Source of the DNA: JAJPJX01 sp964568355
GTDB taxonomy: Bacteria > Acidobacteriota > Terriglobia > Bryobacterales > Bryobacteraceae
Direction: 5' to 3'
Length of the DNA stretch: 11,825 bases
Assembly (NCBI GenBank): GCA_964568355.1
Contig: CAZMRK010000373.1
Location: forward strand, 1 to 11,825
Shown here one piece after another: positions 1 to 6,494 of this stretch. How positions within the stretch are numbered: position 1 is the stretch's first letter; each line of letters starts with the position of its first letter. Under the pieces are notes generated by a model that was given only the letters and a program-made list of their open reading frames with translations, was not told where the DNA came from and ran no database searches. The translations under genes were made by a program, and so were the position numbers.

Positions 1-434
1 CGGCGGTTATCGATGACCGTGCCGAGGGAACTGCTGGCGGTTTCCAACAGCGGGGCTCCGCCTTCCACGAATACCTTTTCACTCACCGTGCCAAGCTCCA
101 GGACGATGTTCAGCGTGATGCGGTCATCGGCGCGCACCGAGACACTTTGCTCAAAGGTCTTGAAACCTTCCTTGGAGGCGCTGATGCGGTAGTCGCCGGG
201 ATAGAGATGGTCCAGCATGAAGTTGCCCTGGGCGTTGCTTTCGCCGGCGGTGACGACGTTGTTCGCGATGTTCGTGGCGCGAATCTGCGCGGCTGGAACG
301 ATGGCATCGGTCGCATCGTGAACGGATCCCGTGATGAATCCGCGAGCCTGGCCCCAGAGGGCGCCAGGTAAGAAAAGTAGCGCGACGAGAATGGCCCCCG
401 GCTTCGGCGAAAAACGGGACCAACTTGCTTTCAT
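1..434 (-). CDS. Oar-like TonB-dependent receptor, N-terminal part (partial)
   Basis: This is the 5' end of a gene read leftward and cut by the window edge; 144 codons are visible. The ATG at 434-432 follows a strong GGAGG ribosome site eight bases upstream. The product begins with a signal peptide (positive start, hydrophobic stretch around residues 13-22, then ALWGQA). A carboxypeptidase-regulatory-like Ig fold follows at about residues 26-115: GFITGSVHDATDAIVPAAQI, then a GNFMLDHLYPGDYRISASKEGF segment characteristic of the family. The opening of the plug follows, around VSEKVFVEGGAPLLETASSS and LGTVIDNRR. This architecture is that of the large Oar-like receptors of Acidobacteriota, which sit in the outer membrane and are thought to take up oligomeric nutrients. 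It matches the complete receptor at 2972-6265 in domain order. The barrel lies outside the window, so a non-receptor protein with the same N-terminal fold cannot be fully excluded. Confidence 0.85.
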   Translation of the reverse strand, partial: MKASWSRFSPKPGAILVALLFLPGALWGQARGFITGSVHDATDAIVPAAQIRATNIANNVVTAGESNAQGNFMLDHLYPGDYRISASKEGFKTFEQSVSVRADDRITLNIVLELGTVSEKVFVEGGAPLLETASSSLGTVIDNR

Positions 435-458
435 GTTGTCATCCTCCAAATGGACTCC

Positions 459-468
459 TGGACGTCCA
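459..468. repeat. 10-bp perfect palindrome in the leader of the partial receptor gene
   Basis: TGGACGTCCA is a perfect palindrome, preceded at 451-455 by another TGGAC. It lies in the predicted 5' leader, 25 bp from the start codon. It could be a short operator or a chance palindrome. Confidence 0.35.
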
Positions 469-485
469 CTGCTGAATGGGCCAAT

Positions 486-513
486 GCTATATCGCCTCTT
501 TGCGCATTGTCAA
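486..513 (-). promoter_or_regulatory. Sigma70-like promoter of the partial Oar-like receptor gene
   Basis: Reading leftward, a perfect -35 hexamer TTGACA (513-508) is separated by 16 bp from TATAGC (491-486), which matches four of six -10 positions. Transcription would start around 479, giving a leader of about 45 nt before the ATG at 434. The -35 box lies inside the 9-mer GTCTTGACA (516-508), which recurs with the same 16-bp spacing in front of the receptor at 2972-6265. Confidence 0.6.
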
Positions 514-540
514 GACAAAATTGCGTAAAAACTTGCAATT
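503..540. promoter_or_regulatory. Cluster of inverted repeats, putative operator between receptor and LacI regulator
   Basis: Two overlapping symmetries lie here. TTGTC-AA-GACAA (507-518) covers the -35 box of the leftward receptor promoter and has outer arms CGCA (503-506) and TGCG (522-525), slightly off-centre. AATTGC (519-524) and GCAATT (535-540) form a second inverted repeat around a 10-bp spacer. TTGCG/TTGCA half-sites recur at 500, 521 and 533, spaced 21 and 12 bp apart. The location between divergent genes, one encoding a LacI-type protein, suits an operator for autoregulation and receptor control. The sites do not show the CG-centred consensus of classical LacI/GalR operators, so the regulator identity is inference. 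Confidence 0.4.
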
Positions 541-573
541 ATGCGCTGAGAAAACAGCAAGATTCCGCCATCG

Positions 574-602
574 TGTGCAACGGAAAATCCTTGGCCTATA
601 CT
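574..602 (+). promoter_or_regulatory. Possible promoter of the LacI-family regulator
   Basis: TATACT (597-602) is a good -10 match (five of six). Seventeen bp upstream only a weak -35 (TGTGCA, 574-579) is seen. A start near 609 would give a leader of about 30 nt to the ATG at 641. It is weaker than the two receptor promoters, as expected for a regulator, but rests mainly on the -10 box. Confidence 0.3.
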
Positions 603-640
603 GGGAAGGGACTGATCTCTCAGGAATTCGAAGCCGTCAT

Positions 641-1747
641 ATGACAAAGAAGCCGACATTGAGCGAAGTGGCGCGCCTGGCAAAAGTGAGTCCATCGACG
701 ATCTCACGTCTGATTCGGGGAACGATTCACGTCAGTCCGGATGTCGAGCTAAGGATTCAGAGTGCGGCCGAGAAGGTCGGCCTGAACCTCCGGCGAGAGA
801 ATGCCACGCGCATCATCACGTTCCTCTTCAGCAATCGCGATGTGCTGCATTACTATCACTCGCGTGTGTTGGCCAGCGCCGAGTCCTACCTGGCCGGGCG
901 GGACTACAATCTTCTGTACCTCTCGCTTCGCTATTCGCCGAGCACTCCCTGGCGGGAGCTTCACCTTCCGAAGTTGCTGCAGCGGCGGGACCTGGTCAGC
1001 GGCTTCATCGTTGCGGGCACCAATACGCAAAATCTTCTGACCCTGTTGGCCCATCGGAAAGTTCCGTTCGTGGTCCTGGGTAACAACGTGCTGGACGAGT
1101 GGAAGCGGGATGAATACGACACCGTCTGGTCGGATGACGAGCAGGGCGGGTACGATCTTACCCGTTCTCTACTGACCCTGGGCCACCGGAGGATCTCGTT
1201 TGTGGGCAACGTCCGGCTGCCTTGGCACGCGCAGGCGCACCTGGGCTACCAGCGCGCGATGGAGGAAGCCGGACTGCCGCCTCACCTCAGCGGTTTTGAA
1301 TCCGAAATCGAAGATGAATTAGGCTTCCTGGCGACCAAGAGTATCCTGAACCAGGGCTTACCCGTTACGGCTCTGGTCGGAGCGGGGGACGTGGTGGCCA
1401 GCGGGATCTATAAGGCTCTTCGGGACTCCGGCTTGCGGGTGCCGGAAGATATCAGCGTGGCGGGCTTCAACGATATCGAAGCGGAGAATTTCCGGCCGCC
1501 GCTGACCTCGGTCCGCGTGTTCTCCGAGCAGATCGGCAAGACCCTTGCCGAGGTGCTGCTGAACCGGATTGCGCAGCCGGGTGCGCCGCCGCAGCGAAGA
1601 TCCATTCCCACGCAGGTGGTTCTGCGGGCGTCGTGCGCGCCGCCGGTCCCGGAGGATCCCCATGCGCGGACCGTGCGCGGCCACACCAACAGCCGGGAGC
1701 GCGCCGAGGAGCCGGCGCTGTCGGGCGTCGTAAAGAATTTCCCCTAA
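641..1747 (+). CDS. LacI-family transcriptional regulator
   Basis: This 368-residue DNA-binding repressor or activator has an N-terminal helix-turn-helix (residues 5-27, TLSEVARLAKVSPSTISRLI) and a periplasmic-binding-protein-like sensor domain (about 58-332). The sensor domain carries the family landmarks LLTLGHRRISFVG, GYQRAMEEAG and RVPEDISVAGFND, and the terminal VVLRASC. The frame is open from an ATG at 476, but the LacI homology begins at M641, which is chosen as the start despite a weak Shine-Dalgarno. The segment linking HTH to sensor (LNLRRENATR) is several residues shorter than in PurR or LacI and lacks the usual ARSL hinge-helix motif. A tail of about 30 residues after SCAPP is extra. 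It is divergent from an Oar-like receptor and is followed closely by a TPR gene. It probably senses a sugar-like ligand and controls the neighbouring receptors; ligand and targets are not visible. Confidence 0.9.
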   Translation: MTKKPTLSEVARLAKVSPSTISRLIRGTIHVSPDVELRIQSAAEKVGLNLRRENATRIITFLFSNRDVLHYYHSRVLASAESYLAGRDYNLLYLSLRYSPSTPWRELHLPKLLQRRDLVSGFIVAGTNTQNLLTLLAHRKVPFVVLGNNVLDEWKRDEYDTVWSDDEQGGYDLTRSLLTLGHRRISFVGNVRLPWHAQAHLGYQRAMEEAGLPPHLSGFESEIEDELGFLATKSILNQGLPVTALVGAGDVVASGIYKALRDSGLRVPEDISVAGFNDIEAENFRPPLTSVRVFSEQIGKTLAEVLLNRIAQPGAPPQRRSIPTQVVLRASCAPPVPEDPHARTVRGHTNSRERAEEPALSGVVKNFP

Positions 1748-1766
1748 GTCGCAGCGGGGGCGAGCC

Positions 1767-2951
1767 ATGCCGTATCTCCGAGCACGATTGACGTATGCCG
1801 CCATCCTGCTCCTTGCGGTGCGCACGGTGCTACTGGCGGAACCGGATGCCCAAACATTATTTCGAGAGGGCCTGACGGCGGTGCAACAACAGCGTCTTTC
1901 CGACGCGGAGCAGGCCTTCCGGAAGGTTGTCACCCTGGAGCCGAACTTCACCGCCGCGCGGAAAAATCTGGGTACGGTTCTGTGGTTCCTCAACAGGCAT
2001 GCTGAGTCGGCGGTTGAATTTCGCAAAGTCACGGCTGTGACGCCGCAGGACCCGGTCCCCCACCTCTATCTCGGGCTGGCGGCGGTGGAACGCCGCGACT
2101 TCCTTCCGGCCGTCAGCCATTTCGAGAAGGCCGGTGACCTGGCCTTGAAGAATCCCGAGACGCGCCCGGCGGTCCTCCAGGCGTATCTCGGCGCGGCGGA
2201 ACAATACGATGCGCAGCGACTGCCGGAAAAAGCTCTCGCCGCGTACCAGCAGGCTCTGCGTCTGGATCCAGACGCTATTCCGGTCTACCTGGGGCTGGCG
2301 GCTTTTGCATCGGCTCACGGCAATTACGATTATGCGCGAAAAACGTTGCAATCCGGTCTGACCCGCCAGCCAAATTCGGCCGAACTGCTGCTGGAGCAGG
2401 GAATTGTGCTGGCGCTTCAGGGATTGTTCGCCGAGGCGGAAGCCAGCTTTCAGCAATCGGCGCAGATTCGTCCGAATCTCGCCATCACACAGCTCGCCCG
2501 CGGAGTGACCCAGCTACAGCGGGGGCAAGCCGCCGAGGCAGTGGTGACGCTCCGCGCCGCGGCGAAGAAATGGCCCGGCAACGGCCGGGCGCGATATCTC
2601 CATGCCGTGGCGCTGGAACGCAGCGGCGACCCGGGGAAGGTGCCCGAAGCCATAGCGGAATTGCGCGCCGCTATCGGCCTGAATGCCAAAGACGGGGTGG
2701 CACATGCGCTGTTGGGGCGTATCCTGCTGAAGAGCGGCAAGACGGCTGAAGCCGCTGGTGAGCTGGAAACGGCGGCCAGGCTGGACCCCGGAAACGAGAC
2801 CTCGCTATACCAGCTCGCCGCCGCCTATCGCACGCTTGGCCTCGCGGCAGTTGCCCAAACGGTGTTGGCGCAGTTCCGCAGAGCCAAAGCGCGCGCCAGG
2901 GCGAGCGAAAGCGAGCTGGTACAGCTTCTGAAAATTGTTCGGCCCGAGTAG
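1767..2951 (+). CDS. Secreted tetratricopeptide-repeat protein
   Basis: The 394-residue product starts with a signal peptide (MPYLRARLTY, then AAILLLAVRTVLLA, likely cut before EPDAQ at 24/25). The rest is almost entirely TPR helices. Roughly ten 34-residue units start near residues 27, 61, 95, 134, 171, 205, 239, 273, 310 and 344, with typical signatures such as AEQAFRKVVTLEPN and ALAAYQQALRLDPD. The C-terminus is a short basic helix (RRAKARARASESELVQLLK). It has no catalytic domain and probably acts as a periplasmic scaffold or adaptor. It begins 19 nt after the LacI gene on the same strand, with a G-rich but imperfect ribosome site, so the two are likely co-transcribed. It converges with the Oar-like receptor, leaving only 20 nt between stops. 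TPR proteins are frequent neighbours of such receptors in Acidobacteriota; a direct role in uptake is a guess. Confidence 0.85.
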   Translation: MPYLRARLTYAAILLLAVRTVLLAEPDAQTLFREGLTAVQQQRLSDAEQAFRKVVTLEPNFTAARKNLGTVLWFLNRHAESAVEFRKVTAVTPQDPVPHLYLGLAAVERRDFLPAVSHFEKAGDLALKNPETRPAVLQAYLGAAEQYDAQRLPEKALAAYQQALRLDPDAIPVYLGLAAFASAHGNYDYARKTLQSGLTRQPNSAELLLEQGIVLALQGLFAEAEASFQQSAQIRPNLAITQLARGVTQLQRGQAAEAVVTLRAAAKKWPGNGRARYLHAVALERSGDPGKVPEAIAELRAAIGLNAKDGVAHALLGRILLKSGKTAEAAGELETAARLDPGNETSLYQLAAAYRTLGLAAVAQTVLAQFRRAKARARASESELVQLLKIVRPE

Positions 2952-2971
2952 TCCGGCCGCAGCCTCTCGCC

Positions 2972-5900
2972 TTACCAAATCAACTTGAGCGCCATTTGCA
3001 GCACCCGGCCGCTTTGCGCGGACAAGATCTGCCCAAAGCTGTCGGAATTCACGTAAGAATTCGGCAGATTGAAATTCACCTGGTTGAAGACGTTGAAGCC
3101 CTCGGCTCGGAATTGCAGTTTGAACCGTTCGGCGAGAGGGAAGTTCTTCATGACCGACATATCCGTGTTGCTATATGCCGGTCCGCTGATCAGGCTTCTT
3201 CCGGAATTGCCGTAGACGCCTGGCGGCACTTCGCCGGTGGGAACGAAGGCATCCGTGTTGAAGAAGCGGGCTACCTCGGCCGTGCGGCTGGAATGGCTGA
3301 TCCGGATATCGTCGACCGTCACGCCCGGGCGTAGTTGGGCGTGCTGGCTCCCGCCTGTGCCATCCAGGGCCACATCCTCTCCCATGTAGAACGTGATCGG
3401 CGGCCCGCTCTGAATCGTGTGGATGCCGGTCAATGTCCAGCCGCTCAGCGCCGCGCTGGCCAGGCGGCTATTGAAATGTGCGGGCGGGCTGTAAAGCCAG
3501 GAAACCACGAACGCATGGCGGCGATCCCAATCGGACCGGCCGCGCTCCTGCTTGAGATCGAACGGATTGGCGACCGTGGCGCCGAGATTGTCGGTGGAGC
3601 TGGAATCGATCGACTTGGAAAGCGTATAGGAACCGAGGATCGACAGTCCGTCGCTGAAACGCTTGGTGACCTGTACGTGGAATGAGTGATACCAGCTCCG
3701 GAAATCGTTGCCCAGGTAATACCCCTGCGGGCTCAAAATGCCCGGTTCGAAGATTACGCGGTCATTCACGTTTTGCAGCGAAGGCGGAGCGCCCGTTACC
3801 GGATCGTTCATAAACTGCGCAGGGTTGTACGTACGCAGCGCCTCGATCTTGGTTCCGATCTTGCCGGCATAGCCCGACTCCACCATCAGAGAGGAGGTAA
3901 CCTGCCGCTGCACCGTGAAGTTGAACGATTGGATATACGGCGAGCGCAGGTTAGGGTCTGTAAAGATGCCGCCTACCGGGAGGGGGAACAAGGGGCAGCT
4001 ATAGCCCGGATATTCTGCAATTTTCACGCAACCGAACTTCGCGCTGGTCGTAGCGGGAGGCGGTGTCAGCCCGACCGAGCCAAAGGGATCGGCCAGCGTC
4101 CCGCCATAGGCGGAGTCGAATCCCGAAAATGGTGGATTCTCCTGCGCCACCGAATCGGCGTTGATGCTCTCATAAAAAATGCCATAGCCGGCGCGAACAC
4201 TGGTGCGGCCGTCGCCGGTCACGTCCCAAGCCAAGCCGATGCGCGGTGCGAAGTTGTTCAGGTCGTTGTGCGCCAGCCCTGACGGCACATCGCCGGGGAA
4301 CAGAATGCCGGGAGGAGCATCGGGGACCACTTTCGACTGCGCTCCCGGAACCACCGTGTTGATGGCGTTGTTCCGGTCTTTCCAGGGAAGAAACGGCTCA
4401 TAACGCAGACCATAAGTCAGCGTGAGACGGGGCGAAATCTTATACTCGTCCTGCGCGTAGAAGGAGTGGAAGCTGGTGTAACCGTCGTTGTTGCGGACGC
4501 CGAAGTTGAGGCTCAAGGTATCGAACGCCCCCAACAGGAAATCGGCGTAGGCGTTGCCGGAACGCGCGCCGCTGAAGTAGAAATTCGGCGAACCGATCCA
4601 GATCTGTTGAAAAGCCAGATGCAGCAGCTCATAGCCGAATTTGAAGTTGTGGCGCCCTTTGATCCAGTTCAGACTGTCCTTGAACTGGTAGTTGTGGCCC
4701 AGGAACCGGGTCGGATAGCCGGAGCCCAGTACGAAGTTATTGCCCACATTGAGGGAAATCGCTCCTCCCGGTACGTACTGCGGCATATTGATGCCGACCG
4801 CGCTCGGGTTGATCTCGGTGGTGCCGAGTTCGTTCGAGTTGGTATCCAGATACGTGAAAATCGCCTGGTTCAACAGATTGGGCCGGAAGGTATACGTGTC
4901 GTTGACGGTGACCTGGCGCGTATCGGCGGCGAAGGTCTCCCCGTTGTAGCCGGGGAGATTGCCGCTCCCGGCAAATGGGCTGTCGTGCGTGTTGTGATCG
5001 TAAAAGAAGTGCCCGAAAATGCGATGTTTTTCGCTCTGGTTCCAGTCCGCGCGAATCATGAACATATCGCCGACGCGCGGGTTGGCCGCCAGGGAAACTA
5101 CCTGGCCGCTGGCAGAAGCCGGAACGTATTGGAGGAAATTCTGAGCCACCGGGCTGATGCATCCCGAGGCGATGATGTTCCCCGCGACGCAGGGACGTCC
5201 CGCAGCGTCCGTGAAGGGAGCGCCGGTGACCGGATTGGTGGGATTCGTCAGGGTGACGCCAAGGCCCGTAAAGTTACCCGCGCGCTGAGCGTCCAGGGGC
5301 ACCTGCGCCTGCGTGCTCTGCGCTTCGGCATGATCGCGGAGGCCCTGATAAGAGCCGAAAACGAATAGCTTGTCTTTCAGAATGGGGGCTCCGGCTGCCG
5401 CACCGAATTGATTCTGCTTCTCGACGGGTACGCGCGGTGAGAAAAAATTCCGGGCATTCAGGTCCTCATTCCGCAGGAATTCCCACGCGGATCCATGGAA
5501 CTCGTTGGTGCCGCTTTTGGACACCACCTCTACTTGTGAACCGGGATTATGCCCATATTCAGCATTGAAGTTATGGGTCAGAATGCGAACTTCCTGGATT
5601 GCGTCCGGCGGAGGATAGTTGAGGCCCGTGTTGCGCGAGGGATTGTTGAAATAGCCGCCGTCGAACATAAACAGGTTCATGTTGGGACGGCCGCCGCTCA
5701 CGTTCATTTCCGGCCCACCGCGCGCGTTATTCATTTGCTGCGGGGCGGCGACGTTGAGCACTCCGGGGAGAATGGCCGCCAGGCCAACGATATTGCGTCC
5801 ATTCAAAGGGAGATCCACGACGCGGCGATCGTCGATAAGTCCGGAAAGCGTCGGTGAAATCGTATCCACCAGCGGAGCCGATGCGTCCACCGTCACCTCA

Positions 5901-6265
5901 GCACCGACCGCTCCGAGAGACAGCCTGGCGTCTACACGCAGGTTCTGATGAACTGTCAGCTCGAGGTTGGAGTGCACCTGGCGGTCAAAGCCCTTGGCCT
6001 CGAAAGTAATCTGGTAGTGCCCGTTCGGCATCCCGACGAAATTGTAAAAGCCCTCCTCGTTCGTCGTGATGGTGCGGCTCGTCTGTTGCTCCACCATGGT
6101 CGCGGTGACCGAAGCATTGGGGATGCCGGCGCCGCTCGGATCGCGCACATATCCGGCGATGTTGCCGGATACCTGGCCCGAAAGAAAGCGCGTGGCAAGC
6201 AGAATCAGCAAAACCGCATGGGGAAGGGGCGCGAAAAGGGTCGCACTGTATTTCCGAATTTTCAT
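2972..6265 (-). CDS. Oar-like TonB-dependent outer-membrane receptor
   Basis: This complete 1097-residue receptor starts at an ATG with a GGAGG site 10 nt upstream. Residues 1-30 are a signal peptide (MKIRKYS, then AVLLILLATRFLSG, cut near SG/QVSG). A carboxypeptidase-regulatory-like domain spans about 35-118 (GNIAGYVRDPSGAGIPNASV, then GFYNFVGMPNGHYQITFEAKGF). A TonB plug spans about 125-255, containing DLPLNGRN (151-158), FDGGYFNNPS, IQEVRILTHNFNAEYG and VEVVSKSGTNEFHGS. A long beta-barrel fills the rest and includes SFYAQDEYKISPRLTLTYGLRYEP. It ends ...LQMALKLIW, with an aromatic last residue expected for outer-membrane barrel assembly, although Trp rather than the usual Phe. No N-terminal TonB box is obvious. 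Size and domain order match the Oar-like families expanded in Acidobacteriota. The substrate is unknown; polysaccharide or peptide fragments are plausible. It has its own promoter, overlapped by a palindrome. Confidence 0.93.
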   Translation of the reverse strand: MKIRKYSATLFAPLPHAVLLILLATRFLSGQVSGNIAGYVRDPSGAGIPNASVTATMVEQQTSRTITTNEEGFYNFVGMPNGHYQITFEAKGFDRQVHSNLELTVHQNLRVDARLSLGAVGAEVTVDASAPLVDTISPTLSGLIDDRRVVDLPLNGRNIVGLAAILPGVLNVAAPQQMNNARGGPEMNVSGGRPNMNLFMFDGGYFNNPSRNTGLNYPPPDAIQEVRILTHNFNAEYGHNPGSQVEVVSKSGTNEFHGSAWEFLRNEDLNARNFFSPRVPVEKQNQFGAAAGAPILKDKLFVFGSYQGLRDHAEAQSTQAQVPLDAQRAGNFTGLGVTLTNPTNPVTGAPFTDAAGRPCVAGNIIASGCISPVAQNFLQYVPASASGQVVSLAANPRVGDMFMIRADWNQSEKHRIFGHFFYDHNTHDSPFAGSGNLPGYNGETFAADTRQVTVNDTYTFRPNLLNQAIFTYLDTNSNELGTTEINPSAVGINMPQYVPGGAISLNVGNNFVLGSGYPTRFLGHNYQFKDSLNWIKGRHNFKFGYELLHLAFQQIWIGSPNFYFSGARSGNAYADFLLGAFDTLSLNFGVRNNDGYTSFHSFYAQDEYKISPRLTLTYGLRYEPFLPWKDRNNAINTVVPGAQSKVVPDAPPGILFPGDVPSGLAHNDLNNFAPRIGLAWDVTGDGRTSVRAGYGIFYESINADSVAQENPPFSGFDSAYGGTLADPFGSVGLTPPPATTSAKFGCVKIAEYPGYSCPLFPLPVGGIFTDPNLRSPYIQSFNFTVQRQVTSSLMVESGYAGKIGTKIEALRTYNPAQFMNDPVTGAPPSLQNVNDRVIFEPGILSPQGYYLGNDFRSWYHSFHVQVTKRFSDGLSILGSYTLSKSIDSSSTDNLGATVANPFDLKQERGRSDWDRRHAFVVSWLYSPPAHFNSRLASAALSGWTLTGIHTIQSGPPITFYMGEDVALDGTGGSQHAQLRPGVTVDDIRISHSSRTAEVARFFNTDAFVPTGEVPPGVYGNSGRSLISGPAYSNTDMSVMKNFPLAERFKLQFRAEGFNVFNQVNFNLPNSYVNSDSFGQILSAQSGRVLQMALKLIW

Positions 6266-6293
6266 GTCGAAATGTCCTCCGGCACTTTGTACG

Positions 6294-6320
6294 TGCGCCG
6301 GCGTTGAATGCGCCGGCGTT
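6294..6320. repeat. Tandem 12-bp direct repeat in the receptor leader
   Basis: TGCGCCGGCGTT occurs twice (6294-6305 and 6309-6320) separated by GAA, a 15-bp period. Each unit contains the palindrome CGCCGGCG. On the transcribed (minus) strand the repeats sit 30-55 nt before the start codon, inside the predicted 5' untranslated region, where either copy could pair with itself or with the other. Confidence 0.75.
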
Positions 6321-6400
6321 CAGGCCCTGACAGACAGGTTCAGAGACTCTTGAGTGTCATGAATGAAAGAATTGACTTAGTACCCGGACCTTAAGATTTC

Positions 6401-6417
6401 TCCACGATATACGTGGA
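6401..6417. promoter_or_regulatory. Perfect 17-bp inverted repeat, putative operator over the -10 box
   Basis: TCCACG-ATATA-CGTGGA has six-base arms and a five-base centre. It overlaps the -10 hexamer (6411-6406) of the leftward receptor promoter, so a bound dimer would block polymerase. There is no T-tract on either side, which argues against a terminator for the upstream methyltransferase gene. A dimeric helix-turn-helix repressor is the likely ligand; the LacI protein at 641-1747 is one candidate. Confidence 0.55.
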
Positions 6418-6433
6418 CCCCGCAAGGTGTCAA
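6406..6433 (-). promoter_or_regulatory. Sigma70-like promoter of the complete Oar-like receptor gene
   Basis: Reading leftward, a perfect TTGACA -35 box (6433-6428) and TATATC (6411-6406) are separated by 16 bp. The 9-mer GTCTTGACA (6436-6428) is identical to that of the other receptor promoter at 516-508. The predicted leader is about 135 nt long and includes the 12-bp direct repeats. Confidence 0.65.
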
Positions 6434-6494
6434 GACTCTCCGCTGGAATTGGGGGCGGCGGCCTGCCTACCTCCGCAGCCTGTCTGGCGAGAGC

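Noticed and set aside
476..640. A 55-codon N-terminal extension of the LacI gene from an ATG at 476
   Set aside because: The extension overlaps the receptor promoter and operator-like repeats, shows no LacI homology, and has no ribosome site. LacI proteins begin within a few residues of the HTH, as from 641.
1358..2032. Long leftward open frame of 224 codons
   Set aside because: It lies antisense to the LacI and TPR genes, has low-complexity Arg-rich translation and no ribosome site. It is a G+C-driven shadow frame.
2952..2971. Bidirectional terminator between the converging TPR and receptor genes
   Set aside because: Only short GGCC repeats around 2940-2960 could pair; there is no stable stem or T-run.
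4466..5368. Rightward open frame of 300 codons inside the receptor gene
   Set aside because: It is antisense to the Oar-like receptor, with no recognisable domain or ribosome site. Val/Glu/Arg-rich translation is typical of the complement of barrel coding sequence.
6372..6397. Rightward promoter-like TTGACT ... TAAGAT
   Set aside because: The spacer is only 14 bp, and no rightward gene lies downstream for more than 2 kb.
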